NCBI GenBank assembly: GCA_011390345.1
Contig: JAABSP010000050.1
Span: forward strand, 1-36,691
Origin: Desulfobacteraceae bacterium
GTDB lineage: Bacteria; Desulfobacterota; Desulfobacteria; Desulfobacterales; JAABSP01
Direction: 5' to 3'
DNA length: 36,691 bases
The notes beneath the pieces were generated by a model. The model had not been told where the DNA came from. It did not search any database and worked only from the letters and a program-made list of their open reading frames with translations. Position 1 is the first letter of the stretch. Every line of letters begins with the position of its first letter. The translations under genes and the position numbers were made by a program. This document shows, piece by piece, positions 11,345 to 20,487 of the stretch.

Positions 11345-12210
11345 GGCTTCTCCGGGTCCGCCGGCAGTCCGGAAGCGGCTGTTTCTTCTCCATCCGCGGC
11401 CGGCGGAGAGATGACCACAAGGACTTCCTCCATGCGATTAAAATCGACAAAAGGGGTGATGATCACCTCCTGAAAAACACCCGAATCTGCCGGAATCACA
11501 TTGGAAACCTCGCCGATCCGCAGTCCTTTGGGAAAGACGCCATCCAGCCCCGATGAGATCACGGTATCTCCTACCTCGATCCGATGTTTTCGCAGGACAT
11601 AATCGAGCCGACACCGGTCTGCGGATTTACCTTTTACAATCCCCCGGGCCCGGCTCTGCTGGATGATGGCATCCACTGCGCTGTTCTGGTCGATGATCAA
11701 AAGGACTTTTGCATAATGGAACCAGGTCTCCGTCACCATACCCACAATCCCTTTGGAGATGACCACTGGCAGCCCCTTTCTGACCCCCTCCGCGCTCCCC
11801 TTGTCGATGACCACGCTTTTAAACCAGGGAGAGGGATCCTTGCCGATGATCTCGGCCGGCAGATACTGATTCGGACGCTGTCTCTGAAAATCGAGCAGGT
11901 CCCGCAGACGGGTGTTGGCCCGTTCGACCTCGGTATACCGGGTATTTCTCTCCAGAGCCTCGCCAAGAGCATTCTCCATGATTTCGTAGGATTGGGCCAG
12001 GGAGACCAGATAGAAATACTGACGCCAGATGTCTTTGATCAGCCAGATGGAACGGGAGGCGATCTCCTGAAAGGGGCCGAAGACGGAAATGATGACGCCG
12101 CCGGGGCCTGTAAAAGAGAATCTGCGGTTCCCGGAAATGGAGAGGACCAAGACGTTGACCACGATCAGTATGGCAACGGCCACCACAATCAACGTCTTTT
12201 TGGAAAACAT
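11341..12210 (-). CDS. mreC: MreC, rod shape-determining periplasmic protein
   Basis: A 289-residue bitopic protein: a membrane helix at about residues 7-26, a short coiled coil around residues 60-105, and the MreC beta-barrel domain with PAEIIGKDPSPWFKSVVIDKGS and GLPVVISKGIVGMV. It scaffolds PBP2 and RodA in the periplasm. The C-terminus carries a short low-complexity tail after VLVVISPP. It starts 4 nt after the mreB stop and overlaps mreD. Confidence 0.96.
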   Translation of the reverse strand: MFSKKTLIVVAVAILIVVNVLVLSISGNRRFSFTGPGGVIISVFGPFQEIASRSIWLIKDIWRQYFYLVSLAQSYEIMENALGEALERNTRYTEVERANTRLRDLLDFQRQRPNQYLPAEIIGKDPSPWFKSVVIDKGSAEGVRKGLPVVISKGIVGMVTETWFHYAKVLLIIDQNSAVDAIIQQSRARGIVKGKSADRCRLDYVLRKHRIEVGDTVISSGLDGVFPKGLRIGEVSNVIPADSGVFQEVIITPFVDFNRMEEVLVVISPPAADGEETAASGLPADPEKP

Positions 12211-12214
12211 CGGA

Positions 12215-13267
<1,053 letters not shown>

Positions 13268-13384
13268 TTATCGACAATCATTGGCATATCTCCGACGGAA
13301 TTCTGCCCCATCCGCAATCTATCTTGCTACCAGAAATTCTTCTCCGTTACAAGTCAAAAAGAGAGCTTATCGCAACCCTTGCTG

Positions 13385-14470
13385 CTATGCAACCCTTTTC
13401 ATCCAAGATTCCATCACAAGATCGTGGAGCCGGGGCCGAAATCGACGGATTCCCATATTGGTGCGGCAGGGATGAACCCGATTGGTCAACAGAATAATGA
13501 TCCTTTTTTTATCCAGATCCATCCAAAAGGATGTCCCGGTAAAGCCGAGATGGCCTGCGCTGTTTTGGGAAAAACAGTCTCCTGAACTCGATCCGCCAAA
13601 AGAGGGCGCATCAAAGCCGAGCCGCCGTTTTGAATCTGTCCGGAGCCCCAGAAAAGTCTGTACCGTCTTTGGATGGAAGACCGATTCCAATCCATCATAT
13701 GCTCGAAGGAGCGCCAGAAGAAGGCGATGGATATCGGCAGCATCGCCAAAAAGACCCGCGTGGCCCGCTATCCCGCCGAGGATATCCGCGTTTTCATCAT
13801 GAACTGTCCCTTTAATCATCCTTTTCCGCCAGGGACAGTACTCTGTGGCCGCGATCTCCCCCATGCCGGGCTGCAGTCGCGGATTTCGGTGAAGATCCAC
13901 AAAGAAAAGTTTAGCCAGCCCCAGCGGCTCATAGATTGTCTCTTGAACAAACCGGTCAAGACGCGTTCCGGAGCACTCTTCCACAATCCACTGCAACAGC
14001 AGAAAGCCTACATCGCTGTACAGAGTCCGGGCCCCCGGCTTATGGATCAGAGGCTCTCGCGCGAGAAAGCCATGCACCATTTTTTTCCGGCTTTTGAAAG
14101 GGGCTTCGGAAAGGGGGATGAAATAGGGACGATAGTCGATGAGTCCGGAGCGGTGGAGCAGCAGGTGGCGGATCGTGATTTCCTGAAGAGGAGAATCCTT
14201 CAGTTCCGGCAGAAGATTGCCGATAAAAAGATCGAGGGAGAGCTTTTTTTGTTCCAGAAGTCGCAGAACCGCAAGGGTCGTGGCCAGGGGTTTGGTCAGA
14301 GAGGCCAGATCATAGATCGTCTCCCGGGTCACCGGCTTCTGAGTTCTTTGATCGGTGATCCCGCAGGCTCGAAAAAATCGGATTTCTGCCTCTTCCGCGG
14401 CAAGAAGCACGGCTCCGGGAAAAATCCCTTTCCCAATCCCCTCCTCCATGAGCCTATGAACAGCATCCAT
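13385..14470 (-). CDS. beta-lactamase-fold serine hydrolase
   Basis: A 361-residue member of the class C beta-lactamase / penicillin-binding esterase superfamily. The catalytic SLTK motif (Ser-x-x-Lys) is near residue 56, the second motif is YSD (in place of Tyr-x-Asn) in TLYSDVGFLLLQW, and the third is HLGFTGTSFWMD. No signal peptide is evident, so a cytoplasmic location is likely. The ATG at 14470 overlaps the TGA of the LD-carboxypeptidase gene (TGATG), which fixes the start and couples translation. With that partner, a role in muropeptide recycling or cell-wall amide/ester hydrolysis is plausible. True beta-lactamase activity is not implied. Confidence 0.85.
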   Translation of the reverse strand: MDAVHRLMEEGIGKGIFPGAVLLAAEEAEIRFFRACGITDQRTQKPVTRETIYDLASLTKPLATTLAVLRLLEQKKLSLDLFIGNLLPELKDSPLQEITIRHLLLHRSGLIDYRPYFIPLSEAPFKSRKKMVHGFLAREPLIHKPGARTLYSDVGFLLLQWIVEECSGTRLDRFVQETIYEPLGLAKLFFVDLHRNPRLQPGMGEIAATEYCPWRKRMIKGTVHDENADILGGIAGHAGLFGDAADIHRLLLALLRAYDGLESVFHPKTVQTFLGLRTDSKRRLGFDAPSFGGSSSGDCFSQNSAGHLGFTGTSFWMDLDKKRIIILLTNRVHPCRTNMGIRRFRPRLHDLVMESWMKRVA

Positions 14471-15411
14471 CAGACCCGATTTTCCCGCGGCGCGGTGGCC
14501 GGCATCCGGTACTCCAGAAGGGACCGATCCGCATCCAGAAGAGCTGGAAGTCCCAATGGAAATACCCGATTGGGATGGGTATGGCCTGCGGCCATCCCTC
14601 CAAGAATCGGGATATCGGTTCCCGCAAAGCATTGGGAGACAAGCCGGATCACCTCCTCGACAGGGGCTCCTTCCGTAAATGCGCCCAGCACCACCCCCCG
14701 AATCCCGGCAAAGCATCCGGCAAGCTTCATCTGGGTCAGCATCCGGTCGATCCGGTAGGGGGGTTCGCCCCGATCCTCCAGGAAAAGAATCCGGCCCGAA
14801 AAGCTGGGATGGAACGGCGTCCCCACCAGATGGCAGAGGGTGGCGAGGTTCCCCCCCAAAAGCGGCCCTTGGGCCCGGCCCCCTTGGATCATGATGCCAT
14901 CGGGTATTTCATACTGAAGTGGCTCATTTGCGGTGAGGGCTTTTTTCAGGGCGTTGCGGGAATCCCAATCCTCCAGAGGCAGTGTGGTGGCCAGGGGTCC
15001 GTGGAATGTGACCCATCCGCAAGCCTTATATAATGTATAGAGCAGCGCGGTGATATCACTGAATCCGATCACCGCCTTGGGGGAATTTCTGATCCTTGGA
15101 TAATCGAGCAGAGAAAGGATCCGCAGAGTCCCGTATCCGCCCCTTGCACAGAATATGGCCTTGATCCCGGGGTCGGCAAGAAGCGCCTGAATGCCCTCTG
15201 CCCGATGCTTATCGGGCCCGGCAAGATACCCCTCCCGGGCATGAATCCCTTCCGGAATCACCGGTTCAAAACCCATCTCCGCAATGATGGCGCACCCTTC
15301 CAGAAGCGCCTCCCGGTCAAATCCGCCGGAGGGAGCCGCAATCCCCACCCGATCTCCGGGGGCAAGCCGGGGCGGAAGGAGCGTTTTTTGATCTATATCT
15401 TCCAATTCCAA
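14470..15411 (-). CDS. muramoyltetrapeptide LD-carboxypeptidase (peptidase family S66)
   Basis: A 313-residue S66 peptidase, the family of LdcA (removes the terminal D-Ala from tetrapeptides in peptidoglycan recycling) and MccF. The triad can be placed: Ser118 in GFSDITAL, Glu212 in LFLEDRGE and His277 in AAGHTHPNR. The GDRVGIAAPSG start and FCARGGYGTLRIL loop are typical. The start appears to be TTG at 15411 with GGAAAAG upstream; a second TTG lies two codons later. An upstream TGA in frame limits extension. It is likely cytoplasmic and co-translated with the serine hydrolase below it. Confidence 0.93.
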   Translation of the reverse strand: MELEDIDQKTLLPPRLAPGDRVGIAAPSGGFDREALLEGCAIIAEMGFEPVIPEGIHAREGYLAGPDKHRAEGIQALLADPGIKAIFCARGGYGTLRILSLLDYPRIRNSPKAVIGFSDITALLYTLYKACGWVTFHGPLATTLPLEDWDSRNALKKALTANEPLQYEIPDGIMIQGGRAQGPLLGGNLATLCHLVGTPFHPSFSGRILFLEDRGEPPYRIDRMLTQMKLAGCFAGIRGVVLGAFTEGAPVEEVIRLVSQCFAGTDIPILGGMAAGHTHPNRVFPLGLPALLDADRSLLEYRMPATAPRENRV

Positions 15412-15439
15412 ATCTTTTCCAAAAAACCGATATCACATG

Positions 15440-15469
15440 TTGACAAGTGCGTCTGGAAAGTATTATATA
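15440..15469 (+). promoter_or_regulatory. promoter of tRNA-Pro, with a divergent -10 on the other strand
   Basis: TTGACA (15440-15445) is followed after 15-18 nt by the AT-rich run TATTATATA (15461-15469), which can supply a -10 at optimal spacing. The start would fall just upstream of the tRNA 5' end at 15481. The same run reads as a perfect TATAAT on the minus strand (15462-15467), in position to serve the LD-carboxypeptidase gene, although its -35 would lie inside the tRNA and is poor. Confidence 0.7.
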
Positions 15470-15480
15470 GTTACCCGTGT

Positions 15481-15557
<77 letters not shown>

Positions 15558-15600
15558 GAATTCAGACCAGAGTCTAAAAGTTATTCAATAAAAATATTAA

Positions 15601-15640
15601 AAAAGCGGTTGCGGCAATTCTGCCCCAACCGCTTTTCTTT
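15601..15640. terminator. bidirectional terminator shared by tRNA-Pro and the coiled-coil gene
   Basis: AAAAGCGGTT (15601-15610) pairs with AACCGCTTTT (15627-15636), with further weak pairing inside, and is flanked by T-rich sequence on the right and A-rich sequence on the left. It can therefore end the tRNA transcript on the plus strand and the converging gene at 15652 on the minus strand. Confidence 0.85.
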
Positions 15641-15651
15641 TCTCGATTTGC

Positions 15652-17214
15652 CTACTGTTTTCCCAGCTCTCTCTGCGGGAACATGGTGATTCCCGGAGCC
15701 GCCTGGTTTCGCTCCTTCCGCTCTCCGGGCGTCAGATAGATGGAGGTGAAGCGCTGGCTCATCCCATGAAGGGAAGATCCCAAAGGATTGGGACGGTAAT
15801 CGGAAGGAAATCTCAATGCCTCCTGATGGTCCCGCTGGGACAGCCGATTGCGGATATAGGCCTCCCGATCGGAGATGGCTTTATCCACATCCGTTCCCGT
15901 CTCCCTTTGCCTTTCGGATCGAGTTCCCCGCGCAGGTTGTCTTGGCCCCTCTCCACCCGGCGCTGGCGAACGCTTCAAGCGCTGCAGACGGTTTTGGATA
16001 TACGCTTCTCTGGAGGCAATGACTCTTTCAGCAGCAGCTTTCCCTGCCCCATCAGCACTCTCTCGGATCCCTTCTCTGCCGGGCCCGGTTCCGGCAGACG
16101 CCATCTCTGGAGATTCTCTTCCGGTTTCCCTTCTAACCCTTGTTCCCGGCGTGGTAACGCCCCTTTCTCCGATCCCTTCTCTGCCGGGTCCGGTTCCGGC
16201 AGACGCCATCTCTGGAGACTCTCTTCCGGTTTCCCTTCTAGCCGTTGCTCCCGGCGTGGTAACGCCCCTTTCTCCGATCCCTTCTCTGCCGGGCCCGGTT
16301 CCGGCAGACGCCATCTCTGGAGACTCTCTTCCGGTTTCCCTTCTAGCCGTTGCTCCCGGCGTGGTAACGCCCCTTTCTCGGGTACCTTCGGTTTCTGCTC
16401 CGGCCCGGGTCTCCCTTGAAGGACGATCTGAGGGTGCAGCCTGTGCATCTGTTCCCCTTTCTCGATCCGCGTCTCGGGCCGGCCTCTGCCCCGGAGCCCG
16501 TTCACGAAGATCCCGCATACGATCTCCCGGAGAAGTCTCTCCTTCGGGCCCGGGCAGAGCGGCTGCCAGATCTCCCACCGGTCTCCCGGATGGCTCGGCC
16601 TCTTCTCTTCCGGAGGCTGTTTCCGGTCTGCTGAAGGGCTCTTGCATCTCCGCCGCCTGCCCCGTCCCGGTTCCTGCGGTCCCGGTCCTACCTCGGGCGG
16701 TCCGGGCTGCTGTGAGATCCTCGACCTGAGAGGGGCTAAGCCCCAAAACAGGAGCTGCGGCCGCTACAGCCGACTCCAGCCGGTCCAACCGGCCGATCAG
16801 ATTCTCCAAGGTATGATACCCCTCATCCAGACGGGCCAGCCGTTCATCAATGCGGTCCATCACTGCCATGCGCCCCTCCATTCGATTCAGACGCGCATTG
16901 AAAGAGAGAAGATCTCCCGGATCCGGGGCTTCACCCTCTGTAGGTCTGACCACTGTCACCTGATTCTTATGTGCCCGGGCAAGGTCCTCCTGCATTTTGT
17001 CGATCTTCTTGACAAGAACGGTCTTCGGAGGAACCGGGGGCCGGCCCTGGGGCATATTCGTGTAGAGAATGATAAGCAGCACCGTCAGTGCAACCAACCA
17101 GATCCCAAGCAACAGGCGCGGGAAAATCCCTTTCTTTTTCCCAGACCTGCCCCCAGAGTTCCCCTGTGGATTCCCGCCTCCGCTGTCTGTAAATGCCCCC
17201 TTTTTGCGTTTCAT
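15652..17214 (-). CDS. uncharacterised single-pass membrane coiled-coil protein with tandem repeats
   Basis: A 520-residue protein I do not recognise. It has a basic, glycine-rich cytoplasmic N-terminus (1-30), one membrane helix (about 31-51), predicted coiled-coil segments at about 65-85 and 102-152 (RMEGRMAVMDRIDERLARLD has regular hydrophobic spacing), then a long Arg/Glu/Gly/Pro-rich disordered region. Residues 280-384 are three 35-residue repeats containing ERGVTTPGATARRETG and SPEMASAGTGPGRE. The C-terminus holds two copies of (S/D)REAYI(Q/R)NRL, at 401-410 and 449-458, then a Pro/Phe-containing tail. The start is set by AGGAGGT: an ATG at 17220 is one base from it, while the ATG at 17214 has normal spacing. 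Type II topology would place the repeats in the periplasm. An envelope-spanning tether or scaffold is conceivable, but this is inference. Confidence 0.85.
   Translation of the reverse strand: MKRKKGAFTDSGGGNPQGNSGGRSGKKKGIFPRLLLGIWLVALTVLLIILYTNMPQGRPPVPPKTVLVKKIDKMQEDLARAHKNQVTVVRPTEGEAPDPGDLLSFNARLNRMEGRMAVMDRIDERLARLDEGYHTLENLIGRLDRLESAVAAAAPVLGLSPSQVEDLTAARTARGRTGTAGTGTGQAAEMQEPFSRPETASGREEAEPSGRPVGDLAAALPGPEGETSPGDRMRDLRERAPGQRPARDADRERGTDAQAAPSDRPSRETRAGAETEGTRERGVTTPGATARRETGRESPEMASAGTGPGREGIGERGVTTPGATARRETGRESPEMASAGTGPGREGIGERGVTTPGTRVRRETGRESPEMASAGTGPGREGIRESADGAGKAAAERVIASREAYIQNRLQRLKRSPAPGGEGPRQPARGTRSERQRETGTDVDKAISDREAYIRNRLSQRDHQEALRFPSDYRPNPLGSSLHGMSQRFTSIYLTPGERKERNQAAPGITMFPQRELGKQ
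16063..16377 (-). repeat. three tandem 105-bp in-frame repeats
   Basis: Copies lie at 16273-16377, 16168-16272 and 16063-16167 and encode three 35-residue units. The first two differ at a single visible base. The third differs at a handful of positions, mostly in the segment for the ATARR part. The near-identity points to recent duplication by slippage or unequal recombination, and the unit is a multiple of three, so copy-number change keeps the frame. Confidence 0.95.
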
Positions 17215-17369
17215 CGACATACCTCCTGGATGAGCCGCTGTTTTATCAACGGCCCCTGCCGGATAATCGTTTCGGAATAGCCTCTACTGAACATAAATCA
17301 ACAACGCCATAAATATCAAGGGAAATTCTCCTCTTGTGCTTCATCGGAAAGAAATGATAAAAATAATCT

Positions 17370-18413
17370 ATGAAGTCAATGGAAAAAGAAGCTGCCCTTC
17401 TTGCCCTTGAAAAAGAGCCCGAAAACCTGAAATGGCTCCGGGACCAACTCCTTTTGACGACAAAAGAATATGATCTTTGTTTTTCCCCCGGCTTCGGGAC
17501 AGAGCCGGAGATCGGGGGAAAGCAGATCAGCCCGGAAAAGATCATCATCGAATCGGAAAATCTGCTCCGCCGGCTGATGGAAAAGAGCAGGAGAAAGGCC
17601 GAAACCTTCCCTGCAGAAGCCCTCTGGAGACTGCCCAACCGTTATCCGTGGACTTTTTCCGGAGGTTCGGGATCGCTGGAAACGCAATTGCGCGAGGAGA
17701 CACGGGTCATCCGGAGGACATGGAAATGGCTCCACCGCATCTCCGACCGATTTCGGCTGTTGATCATCCCCAATGAGACCACTCCCACCGACTATCTCAT
17801 CGGGACGCTTCCAAAATGGTGCGCGCTGGCCGATGAAGGGAGAGATGATGCTCGAGCACTGCTGCTGAGGGGGGTTAAAATCGCCTCATCAGAACACCGG
17901 GTTCCCCTCGAGGAGACCCCCGAGGGCAGGACCCTTTCACAGGCCATGAAGAAAGCTTTTGACTGCCGACGTGTGCCGCTGCTGATCGATTTCTCCCGGC
18001 GCCGTTTTCCGAGGGCATTCCTTCGGGTCTGGCGGTTTGCCCGGAACATGGGATGGGGGATCAACCCCATTGAAAAGGTACAGGGAAGAGCGGGAAGCCG
18101 GGCCCCGGGGGCAAAATCCCCACGAGGGCTTCCGCCTCTTCCCGGAGCGCCGACGCTGCTGCTTCTGGACCCCTGGCCTATCTCCGACCCGAAGATTATT
18201 TCAGGGCTCAGGCCCGATATTCGCCCCCGGTTCTGCGGAATCCCGGAGACCAAACCCTGGCAGGATGACCGGATCGGTGCGCGGCGGGAGATGGAGATGG
18301 ATGAAAACGGAATCTATCGCTTTCAGAAAGAGCCCTGGGTCGTGCCAACGCTTTCCGGTTGGATACGCGCGGATCTTCTCTTCAGAAATTTACTCCGCAG
18401 TTTTCTTCTCTGA
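17370..18413 (+). CDS. hypothetical protein, 347 residues
   Basis: A long plus-strand frame of 347 residues with no family I recognise. It begins MKSMEKEAALLALEKEPENL, is rich in Arg, Trp and Leu, and looks soluble, with no signal peptide or membrane helix. The N-terminal half appears helical; the C-terminal third has Pro/Gly-rich linkers and ends in basic and hydrophobic residues (LLFRNLLRSFLL). A second ATG three codons in is an alternative start; no strong ribosome binding site precedes either. It is transcribed away from the coiled-coil gene across a 149-bp spacer and converges on the PP2C gene with only 8 bp between stops. Codon use and length favour a real gene over a chance frame, but no function can be offered. 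Confidence 0.65.
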   Translation: MKSMEKEAALLALEKEPENLKWLRDQLLLTTKEYDLCFSPGFGTEPEIGGKQISPEKIIIESENLLRRLMEKSRRKAETFPAEALWRLPNRYPWTFSGGSGSLETQLREETRVIRRTWKWLHRISDRFRLLIIPNETTPTDYLIGTLPKWCALADEGRDDARALLLRGVKIASSEHRVPLEETPEGRTLSQAMKKAFDCRRVPLLIDFSRRRFPRAFLRVWRFARNMGWGINPIEKVQGRAGSRAPGAKSPRGLPPLPGAPTLLLLDPWPISDPKIISGLRPDIRPRFCGIPETKPWQDDRIGARREMEMDENGIYRFQKEPWVVPTLSGWIRADLLFRNLLRSFLL

Positions 18414-18421
18414 ATCCGTTT

Positions 18422-19186
18422 TTAGAAGGAGAAGGTGGTGCGGAGAAAGGGGTCCTGGGATTCCTCATACTGGACCAGCACCATGGAGACATTGTCTCTG
18501 CCGCCCTTTTTGTTGGCCCCTTTCACCAGCAGATCCGCAAGATCATTGAACCGCTCCTCCCGATGCCGGGAGACGACCGTATAGATCTGTGCATCGGTGA
18601 GCATATCGGTCAGCCCGTCCGTACACATCAACAAAATATCCCCCTCTTCAAGATCCAGGGTTTGGATATCGGGTGCGATGGTCTCTGTCACCCCGATAGC
18701 CTGCTTCAGCACATGGTGCATCCGGGGCTTGATCTCATCCGGGGATCTCTTCTCCACGTCAAGGAGATAGTTGGCCCAGGTATGGTCATTGGTGAGCTGC
18801 CGGATCTCATCCCGGATCAGGTAGGCCCGGCTGTCTCCCACATGGCCGATATGGGCTTTCCCGTTTCTGAGGACCGCCAACACCAGGGTCGTGCCCATTC
18901 CATACATGAGGGGGTTGTTCTGGGTGCTCATCTTGACGATCTCGTGGACCGATTGAAAGGCCACTCCCATCTGCAGTACGATATCGGCATCGGTCGCCTC
19001 TCGCTTCACATGGGTGGAAAGAAAATCGAGCGCCACCTCGCAGGCCATCCGGCTGGCCATCTCTCCGGCCTTGTGGCCGCCGATGCCGTCGGCTACGATA
19101 TAGATATCCCGAAGGCCGTCCACCAGGATACAGTCCTCGTTGTTCTTGCGCCGTCTGCCGGGATGGGTATGGGAGGAGACTTTCAT
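18422..19186 (-). CDS. PP2C-family serine/threonine protein phosphatase
   Basis: A 254-residue soluble metal-dependent phosphatase of the bacterial Stp/PrpC type. Metal-binding and core motifs are all present: RRKNNEDCILVD, VADGIGGHKAGEMAS, GMGTTLVLAVL, HVGDSRAYLIR, LLMCTDGLTDML and GRDNVSMVLV. A conserved aspartate is found at each metal-ligand position, so it should be active. The ATG follows the stop of the MFS gene by one base (TAA, G, ATG), implying translational coupling. No Hanks-type kinase partner lies in this window. It reverses Ser/Thr phosphorylation of unknown targets. Confidence 0.93.
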   Translation of the reverse strand: MKVSSHTHPGRRRKNNEDCILVDGLRDIYIVADGIGGHKAGEMASRMACEVALDFLSTHVKREATDADIVLQMGVAFQSVHEIVKMSTQNNPLMYGMGTTLVLAVLRNGKAHIGHVGDSRAYLIRDEIRQLTNDHTWANYLLDVEKRSPDEIKPRMHHVLKQAIGVTETIAPDIQTLDLEEGDILLMCTDGLTDMLTDAQIYTVVSRHREERFNDLADLLVKGANKKGGRDNVSMVLVQYEESQDPFLRTTFSF

Positions 19187-19187
19187 C

Positions 19188-20384
19188 TTATGGCTCCAGG
19201 GGCTCGGTTTTTCGGATCAGAAGGCCGATGACGCCCACAAGGGTCAGGGAGATCAGGGAGAGCGCGATGAAAACGTCGTCGATAACCGATGCCTTCTCGA
19301 TCCACTTGACCATCTTCACCGACAGCGCGCCGACCCCGAAGGTGAGGACGAATTTGGTCCCGAACGCGGCATGGTGAAACCGCTTGGGCGTGAATCTTGC
19401 CACGATGGTGTTCTCGATGGGCTGCATCCCCAGCAGAAAGAAGATGTAGAAGATGCTGACCCCGACCAGGGGAAGGTTTGCGGCCGCGGACATGAAAAGC
19501 GCCGCGGGAACCGTGAGCGCATGAAAGATTAAGTAGCACCATCGAAGCTCGAACCGCTCTGCCATTCGTCCGCCGGTATACTGCCCCAGCATTCCCACAA
19601 CATAGATAAAGGAGGTGACGCCTGTGGCCAGCAGGTTTTCCGACAGGGAACCGCCGAAAAAGCCGGAAATCATGGCAAACATCTCCCCGTTTTTCAGCTC
19701 GAAATAGGCCGGCAGCGTAACGGTCGCGCCCCGGTAGGCCATTCCGCCGAGCATCATGGCAAACAGGAGAATGACAAACCCCTTCACGCTCTCGTCTCCC
19801 CGGCTCTTTGTCTCCTTTGAAAGGTGCTTCAGATCGGTTTTCGGGGCAAAGAGAATCAGCAGCACCCCGACAAGGTTTAGCCCGCCCACCGCAATATAGA
19901 CCGCCTTCACCCCCCAGAGCCAGTTGACCAGCCCGGCCAGCAGCGGCGCCGCGGCCAGCCCGAGATTTCCGAAGATCCCGTTGTAGGCCATCCCGAGGCT
20001 GACCCGCTCGATCTCCTTGGAGATCCATCCGAGTCCCGCGGGATGGTAGATCCCCGTAAAAAGGCCGATGCCGGCCAGCCATAAAGTTAAAATCGCGGGA
20101 TTGTCGATCGAGTAGGCGGCCCCTATGGCACAGAGCCCTGCGCCGCCGTAGAAGAGCCCAAGAAATGGAATCGCGCCCCAGCGATCCGTGGCCAGCCCCC
20201 AGGGAAGGGCGGTGACGCCGAAGAGAAGATACATCCAGAAAGAGAGATCCAGGGTCTGGGCCATTCCCATCCCGAGCCGGTCTGCCAGGGGCAGGAGGAC
20301 TGCTGGAAAGACGAGCATGTTGAAATGGCTCAGGAAATGGCCGAAGCAGGTGGCGGTCAGTATGGCGCGTTCACGGGTGTTCAT
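19188..20384 (-). CDS. major facilitator superfamily transporter
   Basis: A 398-residue polytopic protein with about 12 hydrophobic segments. Typical MFS features include GVTALPWGLATDRWG between helices 2 and 3 (the conserved G-x-x-x-D-R-x-G loop), FTGIYHPAGLGWIS in the first half and YTGGRMAERF at the matching position of the second half. The substrate cannot be read from sequence. The loop and helix-4/5 region vaguely resembles fosmidomycin-resistance-type permeases (HPAG motif). It is followed by the PP2C gene one base later. A hairpin at 20405-20432 separates it from the TRAP operon. Confidence 0.88.
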   Translation of the reverse strand: MNTRERAILTATCFGHFLSHFNMLVFPAVLLPLADRLGMGMAQTLDLSFWMYLLFGVTALPWGLATDRWGAIPFLGLFYGGAGLCAIGAAYSIDNPAILTLWLAGIGLFTGIYHPAGLGWISKEIERVSLGMAYNGIFGNLGLAAAPLLAGLVNWLWGVKAVYIAVGGLNLVGVLLILFAPKTDLKHLSKETKSRGDESVKGFVILLFAMMLGGMAYRGATVTLPAYFELKNGEMFAMISGFFGGSLSENLLATGVTSFIYVVGMLGQYTGGRMAERFELRWCYLIFHALTVPAALFMSAAANLPLVGVSIFYIFFLLGMQPIENTIVARFTPKRFHHAAFGTKFVLTFGVGALSVKMVKWIEKASVIDDVFIALSLISLTLVGVIGLLIRKTEPLEP

Positions 20385-20404
20385 GACATTTTCTTCAGGC
20401 AGAA

Positions 20405-20432
20405 AGCCCCCACGGGTTGATTCATGGGGGCT
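20405..20432. terminator. hairpin between dctP and the MFS gene
   Basis: AGCCCCCA (20405-20412) pairs perfectly with TGGGGGCT (20425-20432) around a 12-nt loop. On the minus strand it follows dctP and is succeeded by TTTCTG, a short U-tract. It probably ends or attenuates the TRAP operon transcript before the MFS gene. Confidence 0.6.
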
Positions 20433-20460
20433 GAATTCAACAACAGTTTACCGGTAGGTA

Positions 20461-20487
20461 TTTATCCGGTTATGCCGATAAAGTCAA
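20461..20487. repeat. short dispersed repeat, copy 2
   Basis: TTTATCCGG followed by TTATGCCGATAAAGTCAA lies directly against the dctP stop and resembles 145-175 with short gaps. The inner part TATCCGG...CCGATA forms an imperfect dyad. Confidence 0.35.

Noticed and set aside
13385-14716. Longer 443-residue version of the serine hydrolase
   Set aside because: The extra N-terminus overlaps the LD-carboxypeptidase gene and has no family similarity. The TGATG junction at 14470 gives the natural start.
16063-16377. CRISPR-like array
   Set aside because: The 105-bp units are contiguous with no spacers and are coding; likewise the 42-bp repeats in gyrA.
15766-16729. Long plus-strand frames opposite the repeat-containing protein
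   Set aside because: They are antisense shadows kept open by the GC-rich, frame-preserving 105-bp repeats; no ribosome binding site or domain is present.
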